NCBI GenBank assembly: GCA_015680685.1
Contig: MNCI01030970.1
Span: forward strand, 190,987-254,986
Direction of reading: 5' to 3'
DNA length: 64,000 nucleotides
Source: Gnetum montanum
Taxonomy: Eukaryota > Streptophyta > Gnetopsida > Gnetales > Gnetaceae
The translations under genes were made by a program, and so were the position numbers. The notes beneath the pieces are model-generated. The model made no database searches, was not told the origin of the DNA, and saw only the letters and a list, made by a program, of their open reading frames with translations. Shown here in pieces: positions 33,730 to 46,449 of the stretch. Numbering within the stretch: position 1 is the first letter of the stretch; each line of letters starts with the position of its first letter.

Positions 33730-34549
33730 TATTTTAAAAACCTAAGGTATTGTAGTTGTGATATCACAGCACAACCTAGGATGTTGTAGATGTGATGTAG
33801 TGGGTCATGAACATGCCTATAAATATGATCCCACCATCATGTCAAAGTTAACTCTTAGCTAGACTCTTGCACTTTCATTTCTCAAATTTAGGATTAGTTG
33901 TGTGTGCCCTCAGTATGGTTGTAACTAATTGTATACCATCTTTATTCGAGTGGAGTGTGCTTGGACACACTTCATGACCTATAATAAAGATCAAGATTAT
34001 TAACGACCATTGCACCATATCACATGGATTAGATTTACTTTTTATATGCATTGTATGTTTCAAATGTGATTTATATTTCCAATGTTGTTAGTTATTTGGA
34101 AAAATAAGTATGACTTACTTTTAGTGTAAGAATATAATTGTCTAGTAAACTATTAGTGATATTGCTTAGTTCACTTAGTAGTAGGGCACTTGATAATCCC
34201 AATGGTGATTATATTAGCCTGGGACATATATGGTAAATTAGGATTCGATACTTATCATCAATAGGCTATATAGCATTTCGTTTTTATTTTTCTTTACTTA
34301 GTATATTTTACACTTAATTTGTTTTACCTTAGCCATATTACAACCGACTAAAATCATTATATCATATGCCTTACTGAGAGTTAAACCATATGACTTGACC
34401 TTCATTAACTCTTGTAAAAAGATAACAATTGTGAACTTAATATCAATAAGCTAGTGTACAATATTTTCCAATCCATAGATTACAATATGGTAGTGTGCAT
34501 ATACTTGTAACCTGTATAGTTAAACATTGGGAACTCTAATTGCTCATTA
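33725..34549 (+). repeat. LTR-E, 5' LTR of the second Athila-like element (interrupted)
   Basis: Palindrome tgtgatatcaca (33757-33768), TATAAATA (33818-33825) and the poly(A) stem (33938-33946, 33983-33991) are in the family order. It ends tgctcatta at a primer site, so it is a 5' LTR. Its outer U3 end was separated by the Tat-like insertion; I could not recognise it with certainty left of 16636. Confidence 0.75.
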
Positions 34550-34550
34550 T

Positions 34551-34568
34551 TGGTATCATTGCAAGGGA
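34551..34568 (+). promoter_or_regulatory. Primer-binding site, tRNA-Asp type, decayed
   Basis: tggtatcattgcaaggga sits one base after the LTR. It differs from the tRNA-Asp complement by C-to-T and G-to-A changes plus one C-to-A. Confidence 0.65.
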
Positions 34569-35650
34569 TGGCATTAATATATACTAGTTAGTTGATTTTA
34601 TCAAAGTTTGTTGTAACTGGCATTCCAAGACTTACTTTTAAAGATATATAATATTTTTAAAACACACACTTAAGACCTAAATGATTAAACATGACTACAA
34701 CACATAAAGTAAATTTTTCACCTACAAATAATATTAATGAAAGTAATGATAGCACTTATAGTGAAGCAAATTAGAATAGGCCATTGTAAACTAGGATTTT
34801 CTATGCTCACATATATCCATCTTTCATTTTTCATTGGGATAAATAGTTTACATGGAGAGATTTGCAAGGTAACATTATACTTTCACTGTACCATTAAGGT
34901 CTATTTATACTTCAAGTAGTTTTACTCAAATATAGTTTTGGTCATGCATTTGGAGCTAATTAGGTTACTAAGAACATGACTAGACCTTACTAGCTAACTG
35001 AAGGCCAAAGTTAGAAGATATGTTATTATGGAAGTAAGGTATGAACAAGATAAAGGTAAACATTCATCTTAAGTGATCTTACTTTTAGAAAAATAGGATA
35101 TAGAATTTCAAGTCAAAAGATCTCATTATTATAATCGATCCAACTTATAATCACCTATCCAACTCATTGAAGATCCTATGCAATAAAAACTACATTTAGC
35201 CTTAGCAAAGACACCTACAAGAAATGTGACAAACCCTTAAACAAAGAGGGATCAAAGGCCTAGAACCTTCAACAGATCTAGAAGAGAAAATTAAAGGACC
35301 ATAGAAGGAGAGCACGTTGTCACCACTCTCTAAGTTCTTCATCCTCTTCATTATCTTCATAAACAAATTCTAACAAAGAAGAATGCAAGCATGGAGAAAG
35401 AGCTCCATGAAGGGATCAAGATAGAACACTTGACAAGAAGAGAACAAGAGATCACAAGAAGTAATTAGAAAGAGAAAGACAACATGATGAAGATAAATAT
35501 GAAGAAAGGAAAAGAGAAAGAAGACATAGAAGAAGTGAAGAAGAACATTCAAGGGAATATCATCACTACAATAGATATGATAAACCCAAAGACCAAGATA
35601 AATCCCTAGTGGCTAGAAGAAGCATGATAAACATCAATGAGGTTGTGTCA
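34569..35650. other. Leader region, no gene recognised
   Basis: AT-rich and stop-rich. From about 35360 the DNA is very rich in A and G (gaagaa/agaaag words), matching an acidic and basic low-complexity gag start. Confidence 0.4.
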
Positions 35651-36450
35651 ACCCATAACATTATCTTCAAGTCTTTCATGATGATTGTACACTAAAAACT
35701 ATTCAGAATTATTGGTAGATACTCAAGTTATTTCAAGAATGTTCATTAAGGAAGTAGAGAGTTGATATACATCATTGAAGCTAGAATCCATCTATAGATG
35801 GATCATAGTGCTAGAATCGTTTAATGATAAATACTAGACATATTTAATAGTATTAAATATGAGAAAAAAAATATTAGGATGGAAGCAAGAAACTTATTAA
35901 TCCTTAGATGTAGCTATAGATAGATACCATTCACTTCTACATAGATGCTCAAGGCATGAATTTTCTTAAAGGAAATAACTTTGACATATAATTGATGAGA
36001 TGAAAAAATAATGTCAAGACCCTTGGAGTCTATACACATGAAAGATTGTTCAAAATGCAAGCCCATCACATACAAATGTTACTAAATCAATTGCTGAAGA
36101 AGAAGGAAAGTTAAGAAAAAGAGAGTTTGCAGAAGAGTACAACAGGGATTCTTCATTTCGCAAAATATATGTTCAAGTATATGAGACATAGGAAGAAGAA
36201 TTAATGGAAGATGTGATTCAAAAGAAGATCTTGTTGATATAAAAGTTCATTAATGATATTACAACCAAGGTCAAAAAATATGAAATTTAGTAGATGATAA
36301 ATTTTCACCTCCAGTAAAGATAGTAAAATAAAAGATAGAGCAAGAATTATAACTAAAAGGAAAGATAGAAAGAAGAAAGAAAAAGAAAATTAGACATGAC
36401 AAGTATAAGGGAAAAGTTGTTGTTATGGAAGAGGTTATTGATTCCATCTA
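35651..36450 (+). pseudogene. Gag remnant of Athila-like element 2
   Basis: Reads MFIKEVES, LESIYRWI, ESFNDKY and GWKQET through many TAG/TGA stops, parallel to the minus-strand gag at 8.3-8.8 kb. About 36090-36170 reads EEEGKLRKREFAEEYNRD, nearly the same as the charged segment at 8.2 kb. A Lys-rich basic patch follows. Confidence 0.7.
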
Positions 36451-37260
36451 AGAAAATGGGTATGATTTCTGTGAGTATGAGCATCCTAAAATATTTTCAA
36501 TCATGATCCACTAACAGGAATCAAGGGTATATGCATTAGATATAAAGTTTGTGAAGAAACAAATGTTGAGGAGGTTACCTTATCCATAAGATAACTATAG
36601 ATAATCCTATCATCAATAACAATATTATCCTAGTGGGACTCATCCTCAACCTTAGGAGCAATATCACAAGTAGTGGCAAAATCCATAGTTATGAGGAATG
36701 CCACCACATATACAATAATATTCCTATAGACACATAGATCCATATGGTTATTAATTCAAACAATTTATGTTTTTATGGAATGCTTTAGCTCATACTTCTC
36801 ATTATTACTATCCAACATAATATCTTATGTTCCTTATCAACCTATTCAACACCCACACCAACCTCCTAATCCACTTCCTCTTGTTTCATCACCATCCATT
36901 TAAGAAGAACTACCAACTCAATCATAGCAAAAGAATGCAACAAGGGCCATTAATACACAAGTAAAGAATACTACCAACAATTATGAACCTAAATCAAAAA
37001 GCATCTTTTCTTTAGTACTAGTTTAGAAAGAACCAGTAGGACTAGGATTTTATTTAACCTAGTGAAGAGAGAAATGACAACGAATCTAGCTTTAGTATCT
37101 ATCACACCAAGTCCTCATATAAAAATCATGCTTCAACAAATACAAAACAAAGACCTTATCATTATCATGCTTACTCAAACCATAAGGAATTAGATCAAAG
37201 CAAGCATACTTCCTATGAAGAAAATGAATCCTAGAAACTTCTTAATATACCTAGGGATAA
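36451..37260. other. Gag-protease linker, low complexity
   Basis: Remains of a Pro/Gln/Tyr-rich linker (ccacaccaacctcctaatcc near 36850) with many stops. No domain is recognised. Confidence 0.4.
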
Positions 37261-37620
37261 TAGGGAATGTACCATGTAAAGCCCCTTTAGATTTTGGATC
37301 AGAAGTTAATTTCATCTTTTAAGACATGTATAAAGCTTGGAGCTTACCACCATTGAAAAAGTACAACTTAAAATTAGAGATTGTAGATTAATCTATCATA
37401 GTTCTACTTGGATAGGTAGAAGATATGATGACCACCATCAGTGGATAGTGATACCCTATAAATTTTCTAATAATTCATGTTGGGAAAAATAAGGGAGAGT
37501 TCCTTATTATCATGGGAAGTGCATGACTTATATGATTGCTAAGCTTAGGATTAAAGACTTATCCTTGGAAATTTCTAAGAAAGATGAGAGAAGATCTATA
37601 TAAAAACAAATATTTTTATG
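37261..37620 (+). pseudogene. Protease remnant of Athila-like element 2
   Basis: The frame reads PLDFGSEVNFIF, then DMYKAWSLPPLKK and later GEFLIIMGSA, matching the minus-strand protease at 6.6-7.3 kb piece by piece. The active-site Asp and Gly appear as D-F-G. Confidence 0.65.
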
Positions 37621-38199
37621 CATGGTGTATAGCCATATGGGGTGCAACAATGTGTTGAAAGTATAGATAATAAAGAAAAGAAACATCTCAGCATGCAGAA
37701 TATGTATAGACAATATGTATATACAAAACTTCTTAAATGATGTAGCCAAAAAATAGGAAGCCATCCAATAGCTAACAATTGAGAAAGAATTGAAGTCAAA
37801 CATATGCATGGAATTGATGGAATGAGTCATAAGCTTGTCCTTGGAAGAAATAGATGGAATAGAATAATTAAGAAAGTACCTTTTCTAGCTCTAGTATCAA
37901 TAAAAAGAGGATATGGAATGAAGAAATTTAGAGATTCTAGATAAGCTAAAACTAGAACCCATAGAACTCAAAACATTATTGGACATACTAGAGTATGTAT
38001 CTCTAAATAATGAAAGTTGGTAATCATCAATACTAATATTAATCAAAAGCAAAAAAAAAAGTACTTAAAGTAGTAAACATATGAACAACATTGTTCATGT
38101 GGTCATACGATGAATTCATAGGAATGAACCTATGCATTTTTCAACATTAAAACTACACATATCCAAATAGTAAGCCATTCTACTAATGTTAATGATGAT

Positions 38200-39470
38200 T
38201 GAATCCAAAACTAAAAGAAGTAAAGGAAGAACTCAAAAAGCTACTCAAGGTAGGATTCATCTATCATATTACATATAGCGAATGGATTAGCCCATTAGTC
38301 ATTATTCCAAACAAAGGGGAAAGTGGATGGTTTGCATTGATTTTCAATTACAAAATGTAGCAAGTTTTAAAGGCCACTTTTCTCTACCATTTATTGATCA
38401 AGTGTTGGATACCATTGTAGGGCATGAATATTATATATCTCTAAATTGACATAGTATGTATAATAAAATTTGCATTACACTAGAAGATCAAAATAAGACC
38501 ACATTCACTAATTCATTAGAAACATTTACATATAAATAAATGTCATTTGGTCTTTGCAACGCCTCTACCACTTTCCAAAGACTAGTCCTTAGGATATTCC
38601 AAAAATAGATTGGAAGTAGAGTGGAAGTTTTCATGGAATATTTTTCTATTTATGGCTCCAAATTTAAACAAGCATTGGACTACTTAGAGCAAGTGCTCAA
38701 AATATGTGTAGAAATAAACTTGAACCTCAAGTAGCAAAAGAGCCACTTAATGGTCAAAAAGGATATTATTCTAGAACATAAGGTTTCACCAAGGAAATTG
38801 AAGTGGATCCAGTAAAAATTAAAGTCATCCAAGGTATCACCCAAAGGCCATAGAACATTAAAGATGTTAAATCTTTCTTAGGTCATACTGGATATTATTG
38901 AAGATTTATAGAAAATTTCTCAAAAATTATACAACTGTTGGTAGAACTAACCAAGAAAGATGCATCATTTATTTTGTTAAAAGCATGTGAGAAGGTATTT
39001 GAAACTTGAAACAAAAATTGGCAAGGACTCCAATCCTATAAGCTTCAAACTGATCTAGACCCTTTTACATTATAAAAAATACTATAAATTATGCATTGGG
39101 AGTTGTGCTTATGCAACTAGATGATCAAAATAAACCATATTACATTCACTATTCAAGTTCAAGTACAATATGATCACAACATAATTGCACCACTACAAAA
39201 AATGAATTAATGGATGTGGTGTACATGTTAGGAAATTTTCAACATTATGTGCTTGGTTATCCCATCTATGTCCAAACTAACCATAATACTATTCAATTTT
39301 TAATGAATGAACCTACAATAAACCCAAGGGTTATCTAATGGTTTGTGATTTTATAGGACTTTAGCAATACTAAGATCAACCAAAAAGGATCCAAATATGT
39401 AGTTGTAGATCATTTATCAGGATTAAGATGGAAGAAAAAATATATCCAAAACCTTTATTACATTAATTTC
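38200..39470 (+). pseudogene. RT/RNase H remnant of Athila-like element 2
   Basis: RT wording: FSLPFIDQVLDTIVGHEYY, ITLEDQNKTTFTN and MSFGLCNASTTFQRLV. The catalytic loop reads VFMEYFSIYG, so both Asp of the usual MDD are lost. Connection and RNase H follow through about 39450, with FLGHTGYY-like wording near 38880 and LVELTKKDASF near 38945. At least ten stops interrupt it. Confidence 0.8.
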
Positions 39471-39699
39471 TGGATGATTTGTTATTTACAAAAGCATCAA
39501 TGATTATTTATCTAACAAAAATAAAACCTTGGTTGATAGATTACCTAACTTATTTTACTACTCAAGAGAATCCTATTAAATGGAATAAGAAAAGAAAAGA
39601 ATAGTTTCTTCATTGGGTAAAACACTTCATTGAAATCAAATGTAATTGTTAAAAAATTTGATTTGATGGATTAATCAAATGGTATGTTCAAGAAGCAAG

Positions 39700-40440
39700 A
39701 CAATAGAGAACTTTACAGGACATACACGAAGGATCATGTGGAGGCCACTACACTGGAAGATGAACAACCATAACACTTATCATGGCTAAATATTTTTTGT
39801 CCACCATATTTAGTGATGTACACCAATTTGTAAAAGCATGTGTAAGATGTCAATAAGATGGAGAAATAACAATTATATATAAATAACCACAATAATGGAT
39901 ACAACCATTAGAATAATTTGACATATGACAAATTGACTTTATGGGAATCATGATATCACTATCAAATGAAAATTCATATATAATTGTTATTGTATATTAT
40001 TATACAAAATAGGAAGAAGTTACTATAGTTAAAGATTTCACATGAACAATAGTTATCAAATTCTTTCAATGACATGTCAGGCATAAATTTGGCTAACCAA
40101 GAATACTAATCTCAAATACTAGAACATGTTTTATAGGAGTTTTATTTAGAAAACTCATCTAATGCCTTGGGGTTGATGATAAATTAACAACACCTTACCA
40201 TCCCCAAGCTAATGGATAAGTATAAGTGACTAATCAAGAGATAACATGAATACTAAATAAAATCGTTAGTTGATATAGAAGGGACTAGAGCACTAGAGTT
40301 AACGATGTTGTTTAGGCTTATTAATCAACTTGGAAAATTCCTATAGGGTATTCCAGATATGAACTCATGTATGAAAATATACTTATTTTACCAATCTAAG
40401 CTATGATCCATACACTAACCACAACCTACTTCGTAAAGAT
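39700..40440 (+). pseudogene. Integrase remnant of Athila-like element 2
   Basis: Reads the zinc-binding end (ACVRCQ), then IDFMGIMISLSNENSYI (first Asp), ISNTRTCFIGVLFRKL (second Asp replaced) and LTTPYHPQANG. The catalytic Glu codon is TAA. The same segments occur on the minus strand at 4.0-4.5 kb. Confidence 0.75.
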
Positions 40441-40560
40441 AGACATTGACTTTGTCCATAAGGAATGTTTAATGAATGTTAACTTACTGGACAAGAATCA
40501 TTTAGTGCCATGATATTTAATGAGATTCATAATAAATATGCTAAATGTAAACATCATACT

Positions 40561-41550
40561 TGATAAGGAGTGAGTATACCCTACACCTAATCATACAAAT
40601 CACTATCATTCACTTAGTAATCCAGTTGAATTTCATAGACTTTAGGTTTCTAAGTATACTAGGTCTAGGAGGTGAATCTAACTATTGTGATCGTTGTCTT
40701 CCCAGTTCCACTTGTGAACTGTAAGTGTATGGTTAAGTGTAATTGAGGCATGTGATTTTTATCATTTTCTCTTTTATGGGTTAAGTCACCTAAGAACAAG
40801 AATGAAGTATTTAATTGCTTGATTATTCTAATAACTAGTGAATACTAAACAATCCTAACATAAGCATCCATTCCCACTTTTCACATACATCTTGAACATG
40901 TTATAGCACCATTGGGTTACTAAGCATTAAGTGCTACTAGGATTACAAAGCATTAAACATATGCTCAAAGTGATCATACTTATGTTTGCTATTTAATTAA
41001 CATTAATTACTTAAAAACATTAAGTAAATTGCATAAATATTAAATGTATAAATAAAACATTAATCTATTATAACTGTTGTAAGGTTTTATCATAAAAGCT
41101 CATCTTTATTGCCATTTACACAAGGTGCTCAGGTACATCAGTGCCAAAATAAAGATCTATACACTTATTTGACTCCTACTGTGAGCACTTAGAAAATATC
41201 CTAACTATTGGAAGAAAAAACTATAAGCACTTCACTACAACTACTGAAAGATTGCTATAAATGTGGTGGGTAGGTGCACATTTATCAGTGAAGATAAGGT
41301 GCCACATTGATGGGTACACATCAATGTAAACCTTATGTCAATGGGATCACATCAACAAGGTCACATCAATGGCATCCCATTGATGTGGCCCAATATTGTG
41401 ACTCATCATATCCCCATGAATAAATGAAAACTCATCCTTGAGTTCTTTACAAAATTTTGGAAAGGTATAGGATTATTGACTAACTATAGACACACAGAAA
41501 AAGCACAATAAAAATTAAGTGTTCAAGTGTATAGATTTACAATTATCACA
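40561..41550 (-). repeat. LTR-F, 3' LTR in minus orientation
   Basis: Outer end tgataaggag, inner end attatcaca. On the minus strand TGAGTCA, a palindrome block (catcaatgg/ccattgatg, about 41300-41395), a TATA box reduced to TGATAAAT and the poly(A) stem (41102-41110, 41148-41156) follow. It directly abuts the integrase region of element 2, so it lies in an insertion or rearrangement. Confidence 0.75.
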
Positions 41551-41589
41551 AAATTTTTGGTAGTTAAGACAAAAAAATTGAACACTATG

Positions 41590-43235
41590 ACAAACAATGA
41601 TAAACACAACTCCTCTGATGGCTTGAAGATGGTGAAGAAAATCAGATGGTCCCAGGAGGTGGAGCCTCCTAAGGTTCCTGAAGGACCTTCTCCTACTTCA
41701 AGGATTTGTGGTGGTTGAGGTAGTTGTTGTGCTTCTCTAGCTATAGCTACAACTTATGATGGAAAATAGAAGGCACCCAATAATGCCTTCAACTTCTCCT
41801 CCTTACTTTTGAAATCATTCATGGTCCACACTACTTCATCAATATGGGTTGGAATGGTAATATTCCATAGATAGGGCATGGTTGGAAATAGCTCTATCAT
41901 GTTGACAAACCAAGTAGCAAACTATTTGCACTTGATGTCGAACACTCTGAATGCATTCTATAGCTATTGGCAATCATTCATTCTTTTGTCTAGGTTCTTA
42001 GCAGTTGATCTCTGATTAGCAAACTTTACTTTGAGAACCTTGAGTTTTACATTTGTAACCTCAAGCTTTTTCTTGATCTCTTTATGGTGCTTGAACTGTG
42101 CCTTATACAACAAGTACGAGCTAGCCACCTACTTCTCCAACTCTAACCATGGCCTTCCGATAGTTAGAATCACTAGGTTTGCATATTGGAGGTTGGCAAG
42201 CTCCATCTATTCCTTCATTTCTTCTATCTAATACTCCTTCATGTAGATTTTAGCCTTGTTGTATGTGTTAAGCTCATTAAAGATAAGATGTTAGACATCA
42301 CCTCCTTGCTTGAGTTCCTAGAGGGCCTCATTGACTTTTGCCTTTGCCAATTGAATGTGCTTCTCATTGGTTTCTTTCCTCAATCCCACCTAGTCCCTAT
42401 AATGATTTTTCATCCTTTCAAACTTAAGGACCTCATTCTTCTAGGTGACAATCTCGATTGCAGATTCCTAGCACAAGGTACAAACTTCTTTCATTGAGAG
42501 GTTTCTATTCTCTACTATGAACCTCCTTAGTTTAGTGTTCACCTTGGCTAGTTGGACATTTATTACTTTTATGCATCAATATTCCATAGGCAATAATTTT
42601 CTACAGTCAAGGCCTCATTATCCTAACAAGTCTAGACCAAGTCCTTCTAAAGGTTATTCATTATGGAACTGGTTAAGGACTAGTCAAAGACTATTAACTC
42701 CTTGGCATTCTCAACCTCTTTGAGTTTTTTTTAAAGTTATTAAAAATCTTCATCTCATGTTGTTGCTTGGTTGAGCAATGTAGGATTAGCGAGGTAGGCT
42801 CTTAATTCGGCAACTTCTGCAGCAAAGCACTAGTTTTCAACTTTGGTTGTTTCAAGTTGCCTCTCCATGATGATGCATTTCCCCTGACCTCGAGAAACTC
42901 CAACTATGTTACAGTGATGGTATCCAGAAAATCAAAGACATCTAGAATTGATTACCTAGTTCCCATCAGTTGGCCTAGTAATTCCTCATGCTAGGCTATG
43001 CTTAATCTCTTATTGACAACTCCTATGGACATCTACACATCTCTAAGTGTAGAAATGTCTAGTACAAATGCTGCAGGCACATTGAGTGCTCTGGTCACTT
43101 TGTTAGCAACCACTTTAGTAGCTATCTCCTGTACATGGTGTTGTATCACTAGGATAGTTGTGCTTGATAGATTTCTACAAACTGAGCAAGTCATGACAAT
43201 TCTCTTCAACATCCCTAATGAGGTCACTATAGTTT
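41590..43235 (-). pseudogene. Extra ORF after integrase, minus copy
   Basis: Read from 43235 leftward: TSLGMLKRIVMTCSVC, an LVIQHHVQEIATKVV helix, then several frames rich in Leu, Lys, Glu and Gln, ending before LTR-F with the tail KEEKLKALLGAFYFP and a Pro-rich end. The tail matches 13675-13863. Heptad-like Leu spacing suggests coiled coil. Function is unknown; no transmembrane segment or signal peptide is seen. Athila elements have an env-like ORF at this position, which this may correspond to. Confidence 0.5.
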
Positions 43236-43240
43236 AATCC

Positions 43241-44459
43241 AACCTCATAGCCACCATAGGAAAATTAGTCATGGTAGAGACCAAGGTAGAGCATGTAGAA
43301 GTAGAGCAACACAAATTGCAACAAGAGCTCATCACCCTTAGAGCCAAAAGAAGGGATCTTTTCAAATTCATTGTAGTTGAGCAATTGGAGCAATTTCAAA
43401 TAGATTAGTTAGGCCAATTGATTAAGTAGAATAAAGTGGTTGAATAGGAGAAATAGAAAGTGCCTGAAATGCCTCAGTCACCAAAGCACAAGCATATGCT
43501 CATGTGAAGGCACTAACCACTACTCAGGAGGAAAATAAGTAGCTTGATACTGATAATGCAAGGTTGATCATCATCAAAAATTAGAAACACATCTTGGAGG
43601 AGATCATCCACCAGTTGAGGGAGCAACTGGTGAGGGTCAACTAGAACATAAGCAAATTGGCCAGAGAAAATTGGACCCTCTTAATGGAGGAGGTATGCAC
43701 CATACACCAGAAGTCTACAATTGAGATAAGCGCATGACAAAATGAGGATAAAAAACATGAGAACCTGAAAGATCACTTTCAACACCAGATCAACATGTAC
43801 AAGAAAATCAATCAGAAAGAAATCTAGATGAAAAGGACTTACATCAGTTCCATGTCAGTGCATAATTTTGATTGGTAGCCCATCCTGGATAGCTACACCT
43901 TGGTCCACTAAGAGGAAGTAAAATATAAGGATCTGCATATTAAGGATTTGTAGGAGCACATGGCATTAGCTAACCTTTGTTATGTTAACCTGGCCATGTT
44001 AACAACAGGTCTACCTAGAAATAAACTAGAATAACAAGTAGCAGTCGCTTTATACGAGAAGGAGTTTGTAGATAGCAAAGATGCTCTACAGAAACTTCAA
44101 GTAGCAAACTCAAAACTAGAAACAATTATGGCTCGCTACCATGGGCAAAGAGATGTAGCTTTAAAATTGTCAAGGAAACTAATAGATTATCATGAATTCA
44201 GAGAAAAGGCTAGAGCTTTTGAGAAGGAATGGAGGCATTTCATAGCATGGTATGTGAAAGCTAATCAAATGTTCTTGCAACTACTATGTTCATGTGATGT
44301 ACCAACTCCAACACACATTGGATCATTAGCTTGGATGGCACATGACCCAAGAATAGAGGAGGAGAAGTTGTAGGCATTCCTAAATCATTACAAATTCTAG
44401 AACCCTAATGACAAAGGCAAGTGGCTAATGGAAGAGCCATTGCCTCTGGGAACCGCATA
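43241..44459 (+). pseudogene. Extra ORF after integrase, plus copy (coiled coil)
   Basis: Starts back to back with the minus copy. It reads KVEHVEVEQHKLQQELITLR, later ILEEIIHQLREQLVR, AVALYEKEFVDSKDALQKL and the open stretch 44128-44373 with LKLSRKLIDYHEFREKARAF and IGSLAWMAHDPRIEEEKL. Charged Leu-rich heptads point to a long coiled coil. In-frame stops are mostly TAG. LTR-D follows at 44513. The product is unknown; position and length suggest an accessory protein of the Athila-like family. Confidence 0.55.
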
Positions 44460-44512
44460 GCTTCCCCAATTTTTTTGTTTTGTCATGTCATGTCGATTTT
44501 TTTGTAAAACAC

Positions 44513-45125
44513 CACTATGACATAAAATAGTTAGTTTGTGTGTCTTTAGAGTCAGTCAATAATCTCATACATTTCCAATATTTTGTAAAGAACTTGTTCC
44601 TCATTTTTTTTAACTCAAAGATGAGTTTTCATTCAATCATGAGGATATGATGAGTCATGTTTTGGTAGGGCTCTAACATTGAATATCTGATATAGGGGCA
44701 CAAACTCCAATGTTAGGGATTCAATATTTCCTCATCCATGCTAACTTATAAATATAACAATTGGGTGCATGGTTTGGATATAGATTTAGACGTAGAGAAG
44801 GGAATAGATAGGTGTTATTTTATTTCCAGCGCATGCCCACAGTGTGATGTTAAGTGATTGTACGACATCCTTATTTGAATGTGACATACATGGACACATT
44901 ACATGTTCAATAATAAAGATCAAAATTACTTCCATCTTTGCAACATCCACTTAGCTTTATTATTGTTAATTACCTAAATGTTTACTGTTTTCCTTAGTTA
45001 ATGTTTATCATTTATTGTTCTTTATTGTTTCTATCATCAAGTGAAAGGAGTACGAATAATCGCAAGTGCCTAAGTCTAATTACTTGGTAACCCAGTAGTG
45101 TTATCATTTGGTACGCCTAGTAATG
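44513..45125 (+). repeat. LTR-D, 3' LTR, truncated in U5
   Basis: tgtaaaacacc start, TGAGTCA at about 44651, inverted pair ctaacattg/caatgttag (44673-44681, 44708-44716), TATAAATA (44747-44754) and the poly(A) stem ending at 44920. Homology ends near 45125 before the normal U5 end. Confidence 0.7.
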
Positions 45126-45734
45126 GTACACTTCGTTGATATTTGAGCGATGTATTTATTTTTGTGGATAAATAATAAAATATAAAAATATGAAATTTTT
45201 TGTTTCTGTTATTGGGACCATGAGATTGCAAGGAACATTTTTCATTTCGATGAGTACTCTATGTTTGAGAAAATTTAATATTATTTATTATATATTAATA
45301 TTTTATTATTTAATTGAGTAAACTTAAAAGGAAAATAACTTTATTACTAGATGTCCAATTAAGGTGAAACAAGTATCATTGGGAATGATATTTTATATAC
45401 TATTTTATGACATAACTAGTGGGATTTTAGACATCTTTTTTTGTAGCTATAAAAAATATCTCTGTTTTTATCAAATAAATTTTATGTAATTATATATGTA
45501 AGAATTATAAAATTCTGCTACACTACATTGATCTACTATATTTATAAGCCTAATTAATAAATTTTTTATCTATTTTACTACTTCATTTTAAGTTAGTCAA
45601 TAAAGGTTAAATCCAAATCCTTAGGCTTTTGTAGCATCTCTATCCATTATTTATAGGATATTTTATAGATAATTAATGTAGGTGTTACATTATTAGTTGA
45701 TAAGGTGATGATAAAGGAAATGAAATCAAATTTC
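45126..45734. other. AT-rich stretch, nothing recognised
   Basis: No open frame of note and no repeat partner seen in the window. Confidence 0.4.
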
Positions 45735-46449
45735 TATATTGATCTAAATTTGAGGGGTTCTCCATGTGTTAGGGGGATAACATGAAGGGGATATAGTATA
45801 TCAACAAGAAGAGAAGAAAATTAGAAAGAACTCTAAGGAGTTAAGAGTTACATAGAGTTTTCTAATCATTACAGGAAAAATGATTACTTTGCAAAAAAGC
45901 TAGTTTTGAAAAGTTCTCCAAATGCCAAATTTTCCAAGTACCAAAGCCAAAAGCCAACCCCTTTCAATTTAGGTATATCCTCCTATTCATAAGTCATAAA
46001 TGCCTTGTAAATCCTTTAGAAATGATGCATTAGGATCTACAGAATCTTCTAAAAGGTTCTAGATAGAAGAAATGATATGTGATTATAGCAGACATTAAAA
46101 ATGTACCTAATGTAGAAGATGATATCAAATGTCAAAAGAAGAATTAATGATAACTATTAAAGAGCAATATAACATTGTATGCTAAGGAGAGTACTGAAGA
46201 GGTTAAATTCAAAGTCAATGCAGGAGAAGTTAAAATTGAAGTTTGAAAATAAGCATCCTAAAATGACATTACAAATGTCATGAGACATCATTTTTTATGA
46301 ATGTTGAAAAAAACAATGCAATAGGTGATGCATAACATTAAATCTAGAACTATTGAAGATGGCTTGAGATAGAAAAGGCCATAAAATGTACCTAAAACTC
46401 TAACTTATGCAGACAAAAGCCAAAGTGTGTACAAAATTACCTCCTGTTA
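45735..46449 (-). repeat. LTR of the gag-protease element, left (3' LTR)
   Basis: Shares long blocks with the right copy, such as gattatagcagacattaaaa and atgagacatcattttt. Left edge placed within a few bases. Confidence 0.75.

Larger units (their letters stand above)
33725..40560 (+). mobile_element. Athila-like element 2, plus strand, 3' part displaced
   Basis: LTR-E, primer site, gag, PR, RT, RNase H and integrase follow in order to about 40440. At 40561 a minus-orientation LTR starts. The extra ORF and LTR-D at 43241-45125 may be its displaced 3' end, but LTR-D differs from LTR-E in U3, so this is only possible. Every domain is full of stops. Confidence 0.7.

Noticed and set aside
35360-35560. 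A/G-rich run as a separate satellite
   Set aside because: It fits the low-complexity charged start of gag in element 2; no regular period is seen.
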